From Pegoplata infirma (lineage: Eukaryota > Arthropoda > Insecta > Diptera > Anthomyiidae): DNA of 64,000 bases. The notes under the pieces were generated by a model. It searched no databases. It was not told the DNA's origin and saw nothing but the letters and a program-made list of their open reading frames with translations. The position numbers and the translations under genes were made by a program. The DNA lies in the NCBI GenBank assembly GCA_963921195.1, contig OY992537.1:177089021-177153020 (forward strand), read 5' to 3'. The number at the start of each line of letters is the position of its first letter. Positions within the stretch are counted from its first letter, which is position 1. This document shows positions 44,801 through 52,245 of this stretch, piece by piece.

Positions 44801-46924
44801 AAATGTTTAGGAACATTTTAAAAAGTTTTTTATACTTTGCCTAAAAACTTAGAAAATTGTTGGTTAATTAGAAACATTTATAGTTATATATGGAACAGAA
44901 TGAGATATATATAATTTTATATTAAATTATACAGAAAAACAAATTTTGTATTGACCCTCATATAATTAAATATAATTATATTAACCGTACGCATTTTAAT
45001 CCGAATCATGATTAAATTATATATAACTACATATGACTGCATTTAAAAAATTTAGAAAATAGCTCACGGAATATATGATCATATATGATTCGTTAGGTTT
45101 GTATCAAGTTATATATTGTTACACTCAAAATAAATTCTCTGTCCAATCAGCAGAAAAATCTGCTGAAAATACACCGATTTTGAGCCATATGAGAAATCTG
45201 CTGATTTTAGCAGACACGGTTTGCTAAATATCTGTCATAAGAGCTGAATAAATATAACAAGAAAAAAAAAAAAAAGACATACGCCGCCAGCGAGCATCGA
45301 ACTCGCTACCTTCCGATTTGAAAGTACACTTCTTAACCACTAAGCCACGGAAGCTTATACTTTTATCTGGCGTTTTAGCTATTAAACATGTGTAATGTTC
45401 GACAGCAGAGAAATCTGATTTTAGCAGAAATATCTGCTGATTTTAGCAGAAAAATCTGCTGATTTTAGCAGAATAATCTGCTGATTTCAGCAGAATAATC
45501 TGCTGATTTCAGCAGAACAATCTGCTGATTTCAGCAGAGCAATCTGCTGATTTCAGCAGAGCAATCTGCTGACAATATGTTCTGCTTTTTTTTTTATATA
45601 AAAAAATTTCTTGAAAAAATTATGAAATTCAGCAAACAAAATCAGTATAAAGATAGTAAAATGTCTGTTATTTTCTTAAACTGAATGACAGAGATTTTAG
45701 TAAAAATATCCTTCTCAGCAGAACAATCTGCTAAAAGATTGCTAATTCAAATTGATAGTCGTTTTACAGATTTTTTGACAGAGTTTTTCTTTTGAGTGTA
45801 TATATGTTTATTTTTACTCGGGTAGTCAAACTGAGGTGGCGTCCTGCAACTTTTTTAAAATTAGACACCAGCCTTAAAACATTATCATGTTAAAAAATAC
45901 AAAATTTCAGTGGGTCCTAAATAAAAATCTCGAGCTATGTTTTTAAAACCCTTCAGGGTTTTTGGTCTACTGTTTAAATACTTTCATAATTTTTTGGTCC
46001 CATTCAAGATACACTCGAAGACCCCAAATTTGTTGCACAGTGTTTTATATAATTTTTATTTATATTATTTTCAGATTAACCGACGCAGTTAAAACGGCAT
46101 TTTTCTGGGTCGTTTTCTCACAAATTGCTCTACAATTTTTTAATATGGTTTGCACAATTGTCTGTATATTTATGGGTACATGGCCTGCTGCTCCAGTGTT
46201 TTTTATATATTCATTATTAACTCTTTTTATGATTTGTGGTCTTGGAAATCTAGTGGAGTTAGCGGTAATATTATCAATATTAAAATATAAACTAGAGATG
46301 GGCGCGTGTGTGACCTTTGACTCAAATTCACATTTTGTTTTCAACTTAGGCTTAATCACAGTCACGTGAGTTAATTTAAGACAACTCAGACTAACGTGCA
46401 CTCACGTACACTATAGTGAACCCACACAAACTTCACTTACACTCACATTGACACAAAAAAAAATTTAAATTTTAAAATTCTTTCAAACTTTTAAGCAAAA
46501 TTTTAAGTTTAAAGTTTAGGCAATTATTTAAAAATTATTTTCTTTTTTTTTTGGCATTAAAGGAAATATAAAGTGGAAATTAATCACTCAAACAGATGCA
46601 CTTACACTAAATTACAATATCGTGGGTCAAATTGAGTTTCAGTCACACACTGCTTATGTCCCCATCTCTGATATAAACATTTAATAGATTTCATATGCTT
46701 CTTTTTTATTGCAGAATGACGATATTTCATTAATAATTTATAATTCCTCATGGCATCTTCTACCTGTAACAGAGCAGAAAAAGATCATAATAATGCTAAG
46801 GGAATCACAAAAAACAGAAGGCATATCTATTGGTGATATCAAACCATTATCAATGAGTACGGCTTTAGAATTAACAAAAACTCTATATTCTGTAGCCATG
46901 ATGTTAAATCACTTCTTAGAGTGA
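32620..46924 (+). CDS. Or67d: Odorant receptor, Or67d orthologue (4 exons, 387 aa)
   Basis: CDS join(32620..32865, 32981..33498, 46075..46264, 46715..46924), 1164 nt with stop. All introns are GT-AG and phases agree, giving 387 residues; the Drosophila protein is about 390. Shared landmarks, from memory of that protein, are a short N-terminus then the YRMNWITW segment, FYIPLIDPYTK and FGGYGNFANDWW in the middle, WHQRY before intron 2, then TWPAAP, GLGNLVE, LPVTEQKKIIIML and PLSMSTALELTK. The family is a seven-transmembrane ligand-gated cation channel subunit with inverted topology that works with Orco in sensory cilia. Drosophila Or67d detects cis-vaccenyl acetate; that this protein does so is inference. 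The start ATG has context CAAAATG and an in-frame stop at 32587. No inactivating change was seen. Introns 2 and 3 are transposon-filled. Confidence 0.88.
32981..33498 (+). CDS. Or67d: Or67d exon 2
   Basis: The acceptor is a T-rich tract then TTTAAAG|GG (32979-32980). The exon begins GYIKLINLVRNNSMF, aligning with the fly receptor after exon 1. The donor is TTTAAT|GTAAGTATG at 33499, phase 2. It encodes the loop and hydrophobic segments up to FGGYGNFANDWWYY and the conserved intracellular stretch ending WHQRYL. The apparent stop after RYLM is the donor site itself read in frame. Confidence 0.87.
33529..34405. mobile_element. MITE with CACTCAAAA ends, intron 2
   Basis: Starts CACTCAAAAAAATACGTTAG 30 bp after the exon 2 donor and ends TTTTTTTTTTGAGTG. 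Flanks read TT on both sides rather than TA, so the duplication may have mutated. The outer thirds repeat TTAGCAAA / TTTGCTAA motifs in both orientations. Confidence 0.6.
34620..35580. mobile_element. Foldback element, intron 2
   Basis: Arms begin CCTCAACCAAACCAAGACAG (34657) and end as the reverse complement at about 35550. The axis is near 35090. CACAGTG occurs directly on both outer sides (34632-34638 and 35579-35585) and may be the target duplication. Short open frames inside are arm sequence. Confidence 0.7.
35872..36470. mobile_element. TAA-flanked MITE nested in the Penelope-like element
   Basis: Ends CAAGGAAAGTCTCCCTGGTG and CACTAGGGAGACTTCCCTTG are imperfect inverted repeats reaching GTGTCACC, flanked by TAA (35869-35871, 36471-36473). 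The 3-bp duplication points to PIF/Harbinger or a relative. It is 599 bp and non-coding. Confidence 0.7.
36584..37810 (-). pseudogene. Penelope-like RT C-terminal half and GIY-YIG endonuclease
   Basis: A 408-codon open part of a larger ORF. Residues 1-10 (MSLFTNIPVH) belong to a conserved RT motif. MPMGNPLSP is at about 61-69, the catalytic YVDD at 100-103, SSGRLMNF at about 163-170, and a GIY-YIG domain at about 300-360 with VYEIACK, LIYIGTTKR and the R..EH motif. The domain order RT then GIY-YIG identifies an endonuclease-positive Penelope-like element. The open part begins only because an in-frame stop sits at 37820-37822; the true frame continues upstream, so the first residue shown is not a start. 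The catalytic residues look intact, but the gene is broken. Confidence 0.85.
37927..38765. mobile_element. MITE inside the Penelope-like RT frame
   Basis: Perfect inverted ends TTCAATTTGAGCTATCT / AGATAGCTCAAATTGAA, flanked by TATA (37923-37926, 38766-38769). AGATAGCTCA recurs inside at 38098, 38141 and 38582. With the duplication it adds 843 bp, a multiple of three, but brings stops with it. Confidence 0.8.
38766..39840 (-). pseudogene. Penelope-like ORF, N-terminal half
   Basis: Two open pieces, 39088-39582 plus an upstream extension to about 39840 (GLKFLLSCRSYGIIPKHT) and 38766-39088, contain the Penelope-like N-terminal region, the ADK motif and IYGLPKIHK. A one-base loss in the ADKGNKT motif near 39107 shifts the frame. 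The lower piece is in the same frame as the 36584-37810 part, and the inserted DNA (839 bp plus 4-bp duplication, 843 in all) keeps that frame. Another shift is likely near the A-run at about 39847. Confidence 0.75.
40066..40586. mobile_element. Stowaway-like MITE
   Basis: Ends CTACCTCCGTCCCGAAATA and TTTTGGGACGGAGGTAG, flanked by TA (40064-40065, 40587-40588). The end closely resembles the CTCCCTCCGTCCC terminus of plant Stowaway elements (Tc1/mariner superfamily, TA target). It lies at the 5' boundary of the Penelope-like element, next to its direct repeat. It is 521 bp with no transposase. Confidence 0.8.
40805..41037 (-). mobile_element. Diverged mini-me-like variant, - copy
   Basis: Reverse complement of the 20223-20510 element over GTACTCTTGCCCAAAACATT, GATTTGGGTGTACTTGCCAA, CAGTCGAGGACCCCATTAAA and GAAAGAGCTGTACATTT. 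Confidence 0.55.
41041..43405. mobile_element. Large foldback element, intron 2
   Basis: Both ends carry clustered GGTCTACCCGGGTAGACC-type palindromes (41056-41105 and 43328-43400), followed by ~0.9-kb inverted arms. The centre at 42040/42041 is a perfect palindrome (42019-42062) around TTCCATATGGAA. Each arm has about two copies of a ~194-bp tandem repeat, which creates look-alike open frames (MESFEATAKK, TWKTQDF) on both strands; these follow the repeat and are probably not genes. The right arm is split by the hAT MITE at 42452-42774. Confidence 0.8.
42452..42774. mobile_element. hAT-type MITE nested in foldback
   Basis: Ends CAATGGTTCCCAACCTTT and AAAGGTTGGGAACCATTG, a common hAT terminus, flanked by CTCTAGAC and CTCTAGGC (8 bp, one mismatch). 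It is 323 bp and AT-rich, with no ORF. Confidence 0.8.
43410..44340. repeat. Two A-rich (TTTGATGAAAAAAAA)n tracts
   Basis: Imperfect repeats of AATTTGATGAAAAAAAA at 43430-43692 and 43920-44335 are each followed by TTTTTATTCA.CAGCTGGTGAA and GTTTTAAGAAAATGAAAATA. This is a diverged segmental duplication. The long minus-strand F/I-rich frame here is low complexity. Confidence 0.8.
45122..45798. mobile_element. TA-flanked MITE (CACTCAAAA ends) carrying a tRNA-like gene
   Basis: Starts CACTCAAAATAAATTCTCTG and ends AGTTTTTCTTTTGAGTG, flanked by TA (45120-45121, 45799-45800). The interior has about eight tandem ATCTGCTGATTTYAGCAGAA units (45415-45575), themselves palindromic around the CAGCAG/CTGCTG pair, and the tRNA-like sequence at 45283-45354. 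Confidence 0.75.
45283..45354 (-). ncRNA. 72-nt tRNA-like gene or tRNA-derived SINE head
   Basis: On the minus strand 72 nt fit a tRNA. A 7-bp acceptor pairs at 6 of 7 positions (GCTTCCG with TGGCGGC, wobbles allowed). An A box TGGCTTAGTGG and a perfect T arm (GCGAG, loop TTCGATG, CTCGC) containing the B box are present. A run of about 14 T (45262-45275) lies just downstream, fitting a Pol III terminator. The anticodon arm does not pair in standard form, so it is probably a tRNA-derived element or pseudogene rather than a working tRNA; the isotype is not assignable. Confidence 0.6.
46075..46264 (+). CDS. Or67d: Or67d exon 3
   Basis: Lies 12,576 bp after exon 2. The acceptor is ATTATTTTCAG|AT (46073-46074); its first base completes the codon split by intron 2. 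It encodes LTDAVKTAFFWVVFSQIALQ, a hydrophobic segment with CTIVCIFMGTWPAAP, and GLGNLVELA. WPAAP and GLGxLVE are strongly conserved with Drosophila Or67d. Donor GCG|GTAATA at 46265, phase 0. Confidence 0.87.
46293..46670. mobile_element. hAT-type MITE filling Or67d intron 3
   Basis: Starts TAGAGATGGGCGCG and ends TGTCCCCATCTCTG, with a perfect 8-bp duplication ATATAAAC (46285-46292, 46671-46678). The interior has CACGTGAG and ACTCAC motifs in both orientations. Removing the element and one duplication leaves a 64-bp intron, a typical short fly intron. Confidence 0.8.
46715..46924 (+). CDS. Or67d: Or67d exon 4 with stop
   Basis: Acceptor TTTTTTATTGCAG|AA (46713-46714). Encodes NDDISLIIYNSSWHLLPVTE, the family-typical C-terminal W..LP....K..I.ML...Q segment, PLSMSTALELTKTLYS and the last hydrophobic helix, ending FLE then TGA at 46922-46924. 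This is the Orco-contacting end of the family's C-terminus. Confidence 0.87.
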   Translation, partial: NDDISLIIYNSSWHLLPVTEQKKIIIMLRESQKTEGISIGDIKPLSMSTALELTKTLYSVAMMLNHFLE

Positions 46925-47031
46925 GTTGCAAAAATTTTGAAATTAAAAAAATATATATTAAAAATAGGTCGCTAAAATTTATAAATTAAAAAATTTATAA
47001 AAATTTTTAATTAATATTTCAATATTTTAAA

Positions 47032-47037
47032 AATAAA
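47032..47037 (+). promoter_or_regulatory. Candidate polyadenylation signal of Or67d
   Basis: AATAAA lies 108 bp past the stop codon in an otherwise AT-only 3' region and before the mini-me-like element at 47142. AT-rich DNA offers many chance matches, so RNA data are needed. Confidence 0.4.
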
Positions 47038-47141
47038 CTTGGAATATGTATTTACCATGTTTGGAGTTTATATTATTAACGTAGTCAAACACTGATGAAC
47101 TATTCCAACCTACAAAAAAAAGTAGTTTTTTACAGTTTCTT

Positions 47142-48549
47142 TATACCCTCCAACTACAGTATGGGGCAGGGTTGCAAAAGTTGGTACAATTGTACCATTT
47201 TTTGTACAATTTGAAGCTCAAAAGTACAATCGTACACCAATGACTCATTTGGTACAATTTTAAATCCTTCTCAGATTATGTTTTTTTCATGGAATTTACC
47301 CAGTTTATAGTTTTGATTGATTTACTGTGTCGACTGGATCCATGTTTGGCCAGATCTGAAATTGGTGTAAAAATACGTACAAACCAAATTTGAGTGAAAT
47401 AGGCTAATATTGTACCAAAAGGCAGGTTTAAGTAAATATCGGAAGGACGTTTAAACGACGGACTGGAAAACATCGCAATATCGACTCAAAAATTGATTCT
47501 GCGTCGAACGGTAAATAAAGATAGCTGCCAGTCAATGTGCCAAAAGAGTACTTCATTCAAAAAATACATGGGGGTATTCGGAAACCTACTTGCCAGCCCT
47601 GTTACTGGTGGTATAAGAGTAATTTTCTTCATTTTCTTTCTTGAAAAATGCATGTATTTTTTGAAAAAAGTAATATTTTGCTACATTGCCAGGGCTGACA
47701 GTAAGATTCTGAAGACCTCTCATGTATTCTGAAATGTATTTTAAAAAATTGATCATTTTCCACCAGTACTAGGACTCTGAATACCACCTGATACACTTTT
47801 AAAGCACAAATAAAGTACAAATGTAAATTTTATAAAAATTTGTTTTTAATCAATGTTTTTTCGTTCCTTTTTTAAATTAAAATAAAAAAAATAAAACAAA
47901 AACTAAACAAAAAAAATTTTGGTACAATTGGGGTCGAAAAAGTACAATTTTGTGAGCTCGTTGGTACAATTTTGATGTATTCATTTTGCAACCCTGGTAT
48001 GGGGGTATACTCACTTTGTCATTCCGTGTGTAACGCATCGAAATATCGGTCTAGGACCCCATAAAGTATACATATAATTGATCAGTGATCCATTCTAAGA
48101 CATTCTAGCGATGTCCGTCTGTCCGTCCGTCTGTCCGTCCTTCCGTCTGTGGAAGACACGATACAGTACAAAATAAAAAGGCTAGACTCCTGAAATTTGG
48201 CACATATATGTCTTATGTTCATAGGCTGGTTAAGTTCGGAGATGGGCAAAATCGGACCAGGGGGAAAAAGTTCCCCCTTGACGAAGTAAACCAACCAATG
48301 AAAAAAGGTAACTTTTTACAGTTTTTTTTTTGTATTTTTATCGAACAAATGAAACATTTTTAAGCTTAAAAAAGGTCAAAATCTTGGACTTGGGCCCAGG
48401 GGATTTTAAAATGACTTTTTTTGGTCCGCCTTCTTTTGTGGGCGCGGATATTACCAAATAATTTATATAATGATGAAATAGTATATTTTTTTTTTAACGT
48501 TGGAGGGTATACAAGATTCGGCACAGCCGAATTTAACACTCTCACTTGT
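47142..48549 (-). mobile_element. Mini-me-like element split by a hAT element
   Basis: The left end TATACCCTCCAACTACAGTA is separated from the rest (48005 onward) by the 830-bp element at 47167-47996. Then come GACCCCATAAAGTA, the (GTCC/GTCT)n tract at 48114-48152 and the distal end TTCGGCACAGCCGAATTTAA, CACTCTCACTTGTTTA. Its family orientation is minus. It lies about 220 bp after the receptor stop codon. Confidence 0.75.
47167..47996. mobile_element. Non-autonomous hAT element (CAGGGTTGCAAAA ends)
   Basis: Ends CAGGGTTGCAAAAGTTGGTA and CATTTTGCAACCCTG, with an 8-bp perfect duplication GTATGGGG (47159-47166, 47997-48004). GGTACAATT / AATTGTACC motifs are subterminal. It is 830 bp; no transposase domain was seen in its short frames. 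A related fragment lies near 21000-21080. Confidence 0.85.
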
Positions 48550-48689
48550 TTATTTTGTTAAAGAACTTTTTGTTGTACCGGAAGTTGTTCATGGATTAAA
48601 AATTCCATTTATTTCGGCTTGCCCCTTCAGTGGGCGTGAATATTATATAATGATAAAATTCTATAATTTAAGTTCAAAAAGTATAATAA

Positions 48690-48786
48690 GGCAATTTGGC
48701 CCACAACACCTCCCGCCGATACCGCACAAAAAACGTCAAAAAAAATGACAAGTTGTCGTGGAAGATAAACCTCTTGAACAACAAAA
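48690..48786 (+). pseudogene. Host coding-like segment, left half (interrupted)
   Basis: Read with 51249-51352 after removing the retrotransposon and one target duplication, one frame gives HLPPIPHKKRQKK, a stop, then QVVVEDKPLEQQ continuing into KSVEESVVEDSEKY. The acidic, low-complexity run with consistent frame looks like a protein C-terminus. The stop at 48746-48748 could be a mutation of an Arg codon, or coding may start after it. The family is unknown. Confidence 0.4.
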
Positions 48787-51229
48787 TTAAGGTTAGGTTG
48801 TAAGTGGCTGCTGACATTTTTCGTCAACACACGTAGACTCTGAGGTCCATTGTGATACCACGGGACCGTAATAGGTTTCCCTACTAGTCCCTGTCGTTAA
48901 ACCAGTTTGAGCTTCTTATGAAACTCCTTAGATATTGAATTTTGACATCCGACAAATCGGAAAATTCGTACAGCTCCCTAGATCCTAGTGAAGCAAGTCT
49001 CTGAACAGAAAGTGCCGGGCAATAGCAAATAAAGTGGTCGATAGTTTCCAACTCCTCTTCATCCATGCAACTTCGGTAAAAGTCATTCGACGGCACATTT
49101 AACCGCTATGCGTGCTTCCCTATAAGACAGTGTCTGGTAATTATAGAAACCACCGTCGAAAATTTTCCTCTTGGAAGCGATATCAGCTCACTTGTGCGCC
49201 CCTGATTAAGAGAAGGCCAAATCAGTCGAGTTGTCTCACACGTCCATCCATTTGCCTATCTTTGATAATTCTACGACGCAGATCAAAGCCGTAGGTTTTG
49301 GTTGCAAGTTTCTAGAGGCATACCAACACATTCCAATTCTGTTGGAACCTGTAAGGTAGTTCCTAGTCTTGCAAGCTCATCGGCCTTGTAATTCCCTGGA
49401 ATGTCTCTGTGCCCTTGGACCCATATGAGTCGTATGTTAAACTGCTAGGCCATCTCATTTACAGACGTGTGGCAGTTAAGGTCAAATCTTGTTTTCAGAA
49501 ACGGAATCTAGGGACTTGACCGCGGCTTGACTATCAGTATAGATGTTGACTTTGGTTGTAGACAAGACATTGGGGCTAAAATCCCATCGTTCTCCAGTGG
49601 CCCTTTTACAGGAATATAAAGCAATCGTTTCTTTTCTCACCCGTTCCTCAATATTACACCTAAAATTCAACTTCCTACCTAGAAATACTCCAAGATACTT
49701 GGCTCCATCTGAGAAGGTGATTTCAGTGCCGTCCAGAGAAATATGATCAAAAGTAGAAATCTTATTTTTCCTTGTAACCAAAACAAGCTCTGTTTTTCTT
49801 GGATTAACTCCAAGACCACTGTCGCTTGCCCATTTAGACAGATCTTTCAGAGAACCCTGATGAATGTCCCTCAATGTTGCCAGATGCTTCCCCTTTACCG
49901 CTATCTCGACATCGTCAGCATATGCGACAACATGACAACCACGTGCTTCTAGAGATAGCAGCATTGAATTCAGTGCCAGGTTCCAAAGAAGCGGCGAAAG
50001 AACACCTCCTTGTGGTGTGCCCCTATTGACAAATCGAGATATGACGGACGCTCCCAATTCAGACGTTATACGTCTATTGGCAAGTAGGTTTTCCACCATT
50101 AAAACGATCCCACGCTTTACTCCCAGACCAGACAATGCCAAAAATTATCGAGTCTGGGATGACATTATTAAAAGCCTCCTCTATATCAAGAAAGGCCACC
50201 ATGCCATCTCTCGATGGTACCAACGAGCTCATTAAGAGCTGTTTCCGTTGATCTACCCTTGCTGCATGTCGAAAGCAACTTTGGGTCAATCACTCTACGC
50301 AAATATGAGTCTATCATTCGTTCCATTGTCTTTAACAAAAAAGAAGACAGACTAATTGGTCTTAAATCCTTCGGAGCTGTGTGGGAACTTTTCCCAGGAT
50401 AAAGACGACTCTGGTATCCCTCCATTTTAAAAGAATATACGACCAGTTAATGCATGCTGTGTATAGATTATACAGCAATGGGGCTATATAGCCCGACACT
50501 TGCTGCATCTCAGCCGGGACTATACCATCATGTCCCGGGGATTTATAGGGCCTGAAGCTTTTTATCGCCCAGATTAATGTTGGCATATTTATTATTTCCG
50601 AAGCAATTTCAGATGCTTGGGCGTCAGAACGTTCCACAGCTTGAAACGGCGTCATGGAATTTCCCGGAAAATGCGTGTTTAAAAGGAGATCCAGCGACTC
50701 TCCACTGGAGGAAGAACACACCCCATTAGGATCTTTCAGGTATACTAGGGTGCAAGGAGAAGAAGCCAGAACCTTGCGCAGCCTGGATGCCTCAGAAACG
50801 TCTTCTATGTTTCCACAGAAGTTTTTCCAAGAACCACATTTTGCATTTCTGATCATCTTCTTATAACTCTTAAGTTGCAGCCTGTATGCAGACCAGTCCT
50901 CGTCCGCTCTTGAAAATTTAGCCTTATTAAAGATCTTTCTGCAGGAATCTCTGCTCGTCTGCAACTCATTTTGTTATATGGTCAACCAGACAGTCAATTT
51001 CCACCAAACTATGTGGTTCCGATAAGGGTACTTCACCCAAAAGCAAAGAAAAGGTCTCCCTCTATTTCACCCAGTTTGTTCTAAACAGATTTCTAGAGAC
51101 TGTCTCAACCGGGGCACGCTCCCTAAGTAAAAACTCAATGTAGCGATGATCTGAGAAAGAATGGTCTTCCAAAACTCTCCAGTCATCAATTCTATCAGAC
51201 AATGTATCTGATACAAGTGTGACATCAAG
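48787..51229 (-). mobile_element. 5'-truncated LOA-type retrotransposon copy
   Basis: The minus strand matches 55845-58985 of the full element, from inside the endonuclease domain to the 3' CCTAACC tail. It is flanked by a 19-bp direct repeat AACCTCTTGAACAACAAAA (48768-48786, 51230-51248). About 0.6 kb spanning the RT thumb and RNase H start is missing near 49572, and several frameshifts occur. AACCTCTTG at the 5' junction also belongs to the element. Confidence 0.9.
48893..50970 (-). pseudogene. Broken ORF2 of the truncated LOA copy
   Basis: Fragments in order on the minus strand: the linker before RT (50362-50964, RPYKSPGHDGIVPAEM), RT N-part (50074-50425), RT core with GTPQGGVLSPLLW and YADDVEIAV (49482-50141), a direct jump from the SPxV region into the RNase H YTDSQAAVKSLDS, and the C-terminal zinc motif with CRSC (48884-49096). 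The pieces are very similar to the intact ORF2 at 55295-58888. Frameshifts, stops and the internal deletion make it non-functional. Confidence 0.88.
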
Positions 51230-51248
51230 AACCTCTTGAACAACAAAA

Positions 51249-51352
51249 ATCTGTAGAAGAATCAGTTGTTGAAGATTCCGAAAAATATGTTTGCAAATTG
51301 GAACCCCAATTTAGAATGAAAAGTTAATTATTTCAAGAATATAATATAGGTA
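51249..51352 (+). pseudogene. Host coding-like segment, right half
   Basis: Continues the frame of 48749-48786: KSVEESVVEDSEKYVCKLE, then PQFRMKS and TAA at about 51326-51328, followed by an AT-rich stretch. The frame is continuous only when the retrotransposon copy is removed. No family is recognised. Confidence 0.4.
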
Positions 51353-51404
51353 AAAAAATGTTTCCGTATTTTTGTCTTATAATTTTAGATGCATACATAT
51401 GAGG

Positions 51405-51560
51405 CATTCCACACCAAATGTTCAGCAAAAAAAAAGCTATGTCGTGTCAATATCAAATCAATTGCAGAGTATTCGCCCTTAGGGCACTATTAAATAACAC
51501 AAATAAAATTAGATTTTTTCAAAATGTGGTCTTTGTAGGCATGGTCAAATATTGAAAATA
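51405..51560 (+). mobile_element. Fragment of the GAGGCATT foldback family
   Basis: GAGGCATTCCACACCAAATG, AGAGTATTCGCCCTTAGGG, CACTATTAAATA and GGCATGGTCAAATATTG recur in the order seen at 18269-18560. Only one arm is present. Confidence 0.6.
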
Positions 51561-51879
51561 TCAGCATTTTTTGCCTGAGTATATTTATTTCAAACTTTAT
51601 GTAAATTTAATGAAACGTCTTTAAAATAAAATTTTTTATAGATTTTTGTATTTTTGTATATGGATTAAAAAAATAAAAATTTAATTTTCTGAATTTTTCA
51701 AATTTAAAATTAAACTTTATTTATCAAAAAACATGCCGCAATTTTATTATTTTTTTTAATTTTTAAAAAATTAATACAAAATTTTGATTTAAAAAAATTT
51801 GAATGATTGTTTTTTAGAAAATTATTTACATTTTGTGCAAGAAAGCAAAAAAAGTAAAATATTTTTTTTTTTTTTTTTA

Positions 51880-52018
51880 ATTTCGTGAGCGTGAAAAATT
51901 CAGTTATTGACGTGAGCGTTCGTGAACGTAAGCGGAAAAAAAAATTCGTTCATGATGGTGCGTGAGCAATATTTTGATTTCGTGAGCGTGCGTAAGTCAA
52001 AATTCACTCCATCTCTAG
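51880..52018. mobile_element. GTGAGC-rich MITE fragment
   Basis: CGTGAGCGTG motifs, ending CACTCCATCTCTAGTA, resemble the termini and interior of the intron 3 hAT MITE. The left end is not resolved. Confidence 0.4.
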
Positions 52019-52107
52019 TAAGATCTATTTAAAAACAAAATTTTATGACATTGTGTCTAAAAACAAAAATTTTGTTGCCTAATGAAAATTTTAACTTTTT
52101 AGCTGAA

Positions 52108-52245
52108 TTCACAATGACAGAGTACTCTGTGCCAGAGGGTAGAGTTTGTTTCTTGCTCTTTCGCACTTACACTCTTTTGTATGATGTCGTCTCTATTTTT
52201 AGAGATGGTACTCTGTAATACAGAGCACTCCGACATTGTGTCAGA
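52108..52245. mobile_element. Small inverted-repeat element
   Basis: CACAATGACAGAGTACTCTG and CAGAGCACTCCGACATTGTG are imperfect inverted ends (17 of 20 match) about 130 bp apart. AGTACTCTG also ends the element upstream of the receptor gene, so a family link is possible. Confidence 0.4.

Larger units (their letters stand above)
44456..45822. mobile_element. TA-flanked MITE (CCCGAGTAAAAAT ends)
   Basis: Ends CCCGAGTAAAAAT and ATTTTTACTCGGG are inverted repeats, apart from one or two bases, with TA on both sides (44454-44455, 45823-45824). Its removal rejoins the second copy of the duplicated segment. It contains the MITE at 45122-45798. Confidence 0.75.
43690..45900 (+). repeat. Segmental duplication around the A-rich tracts
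   Basis: TAGTCAAACTGAGGTGGCGT with the following ~55 bp occurs at 43850-43924 and again at 45823-45897. The upstream part of the unit (CAGCTGGTGAA, AAGAAAATGAAAATAGTAAT) occurs at 43721 and 44354. The second copy is interrupted by the MITE at 44456-45822. Confidence 0.75.

Noticed and set aside
45283..45354. Calling a functional tRNA with a specific anticodon
   Set aside because: The anticodon stem does not pair in the canonical register, so neither isotype nor function can be supported.
49112..50866. Plus-strand open frames opposite the truncated retrotransposon
   Set aside because: Antisense shadows of the degraded ORF2; the minus strand carries the recognisable RT and RNase H motifs.
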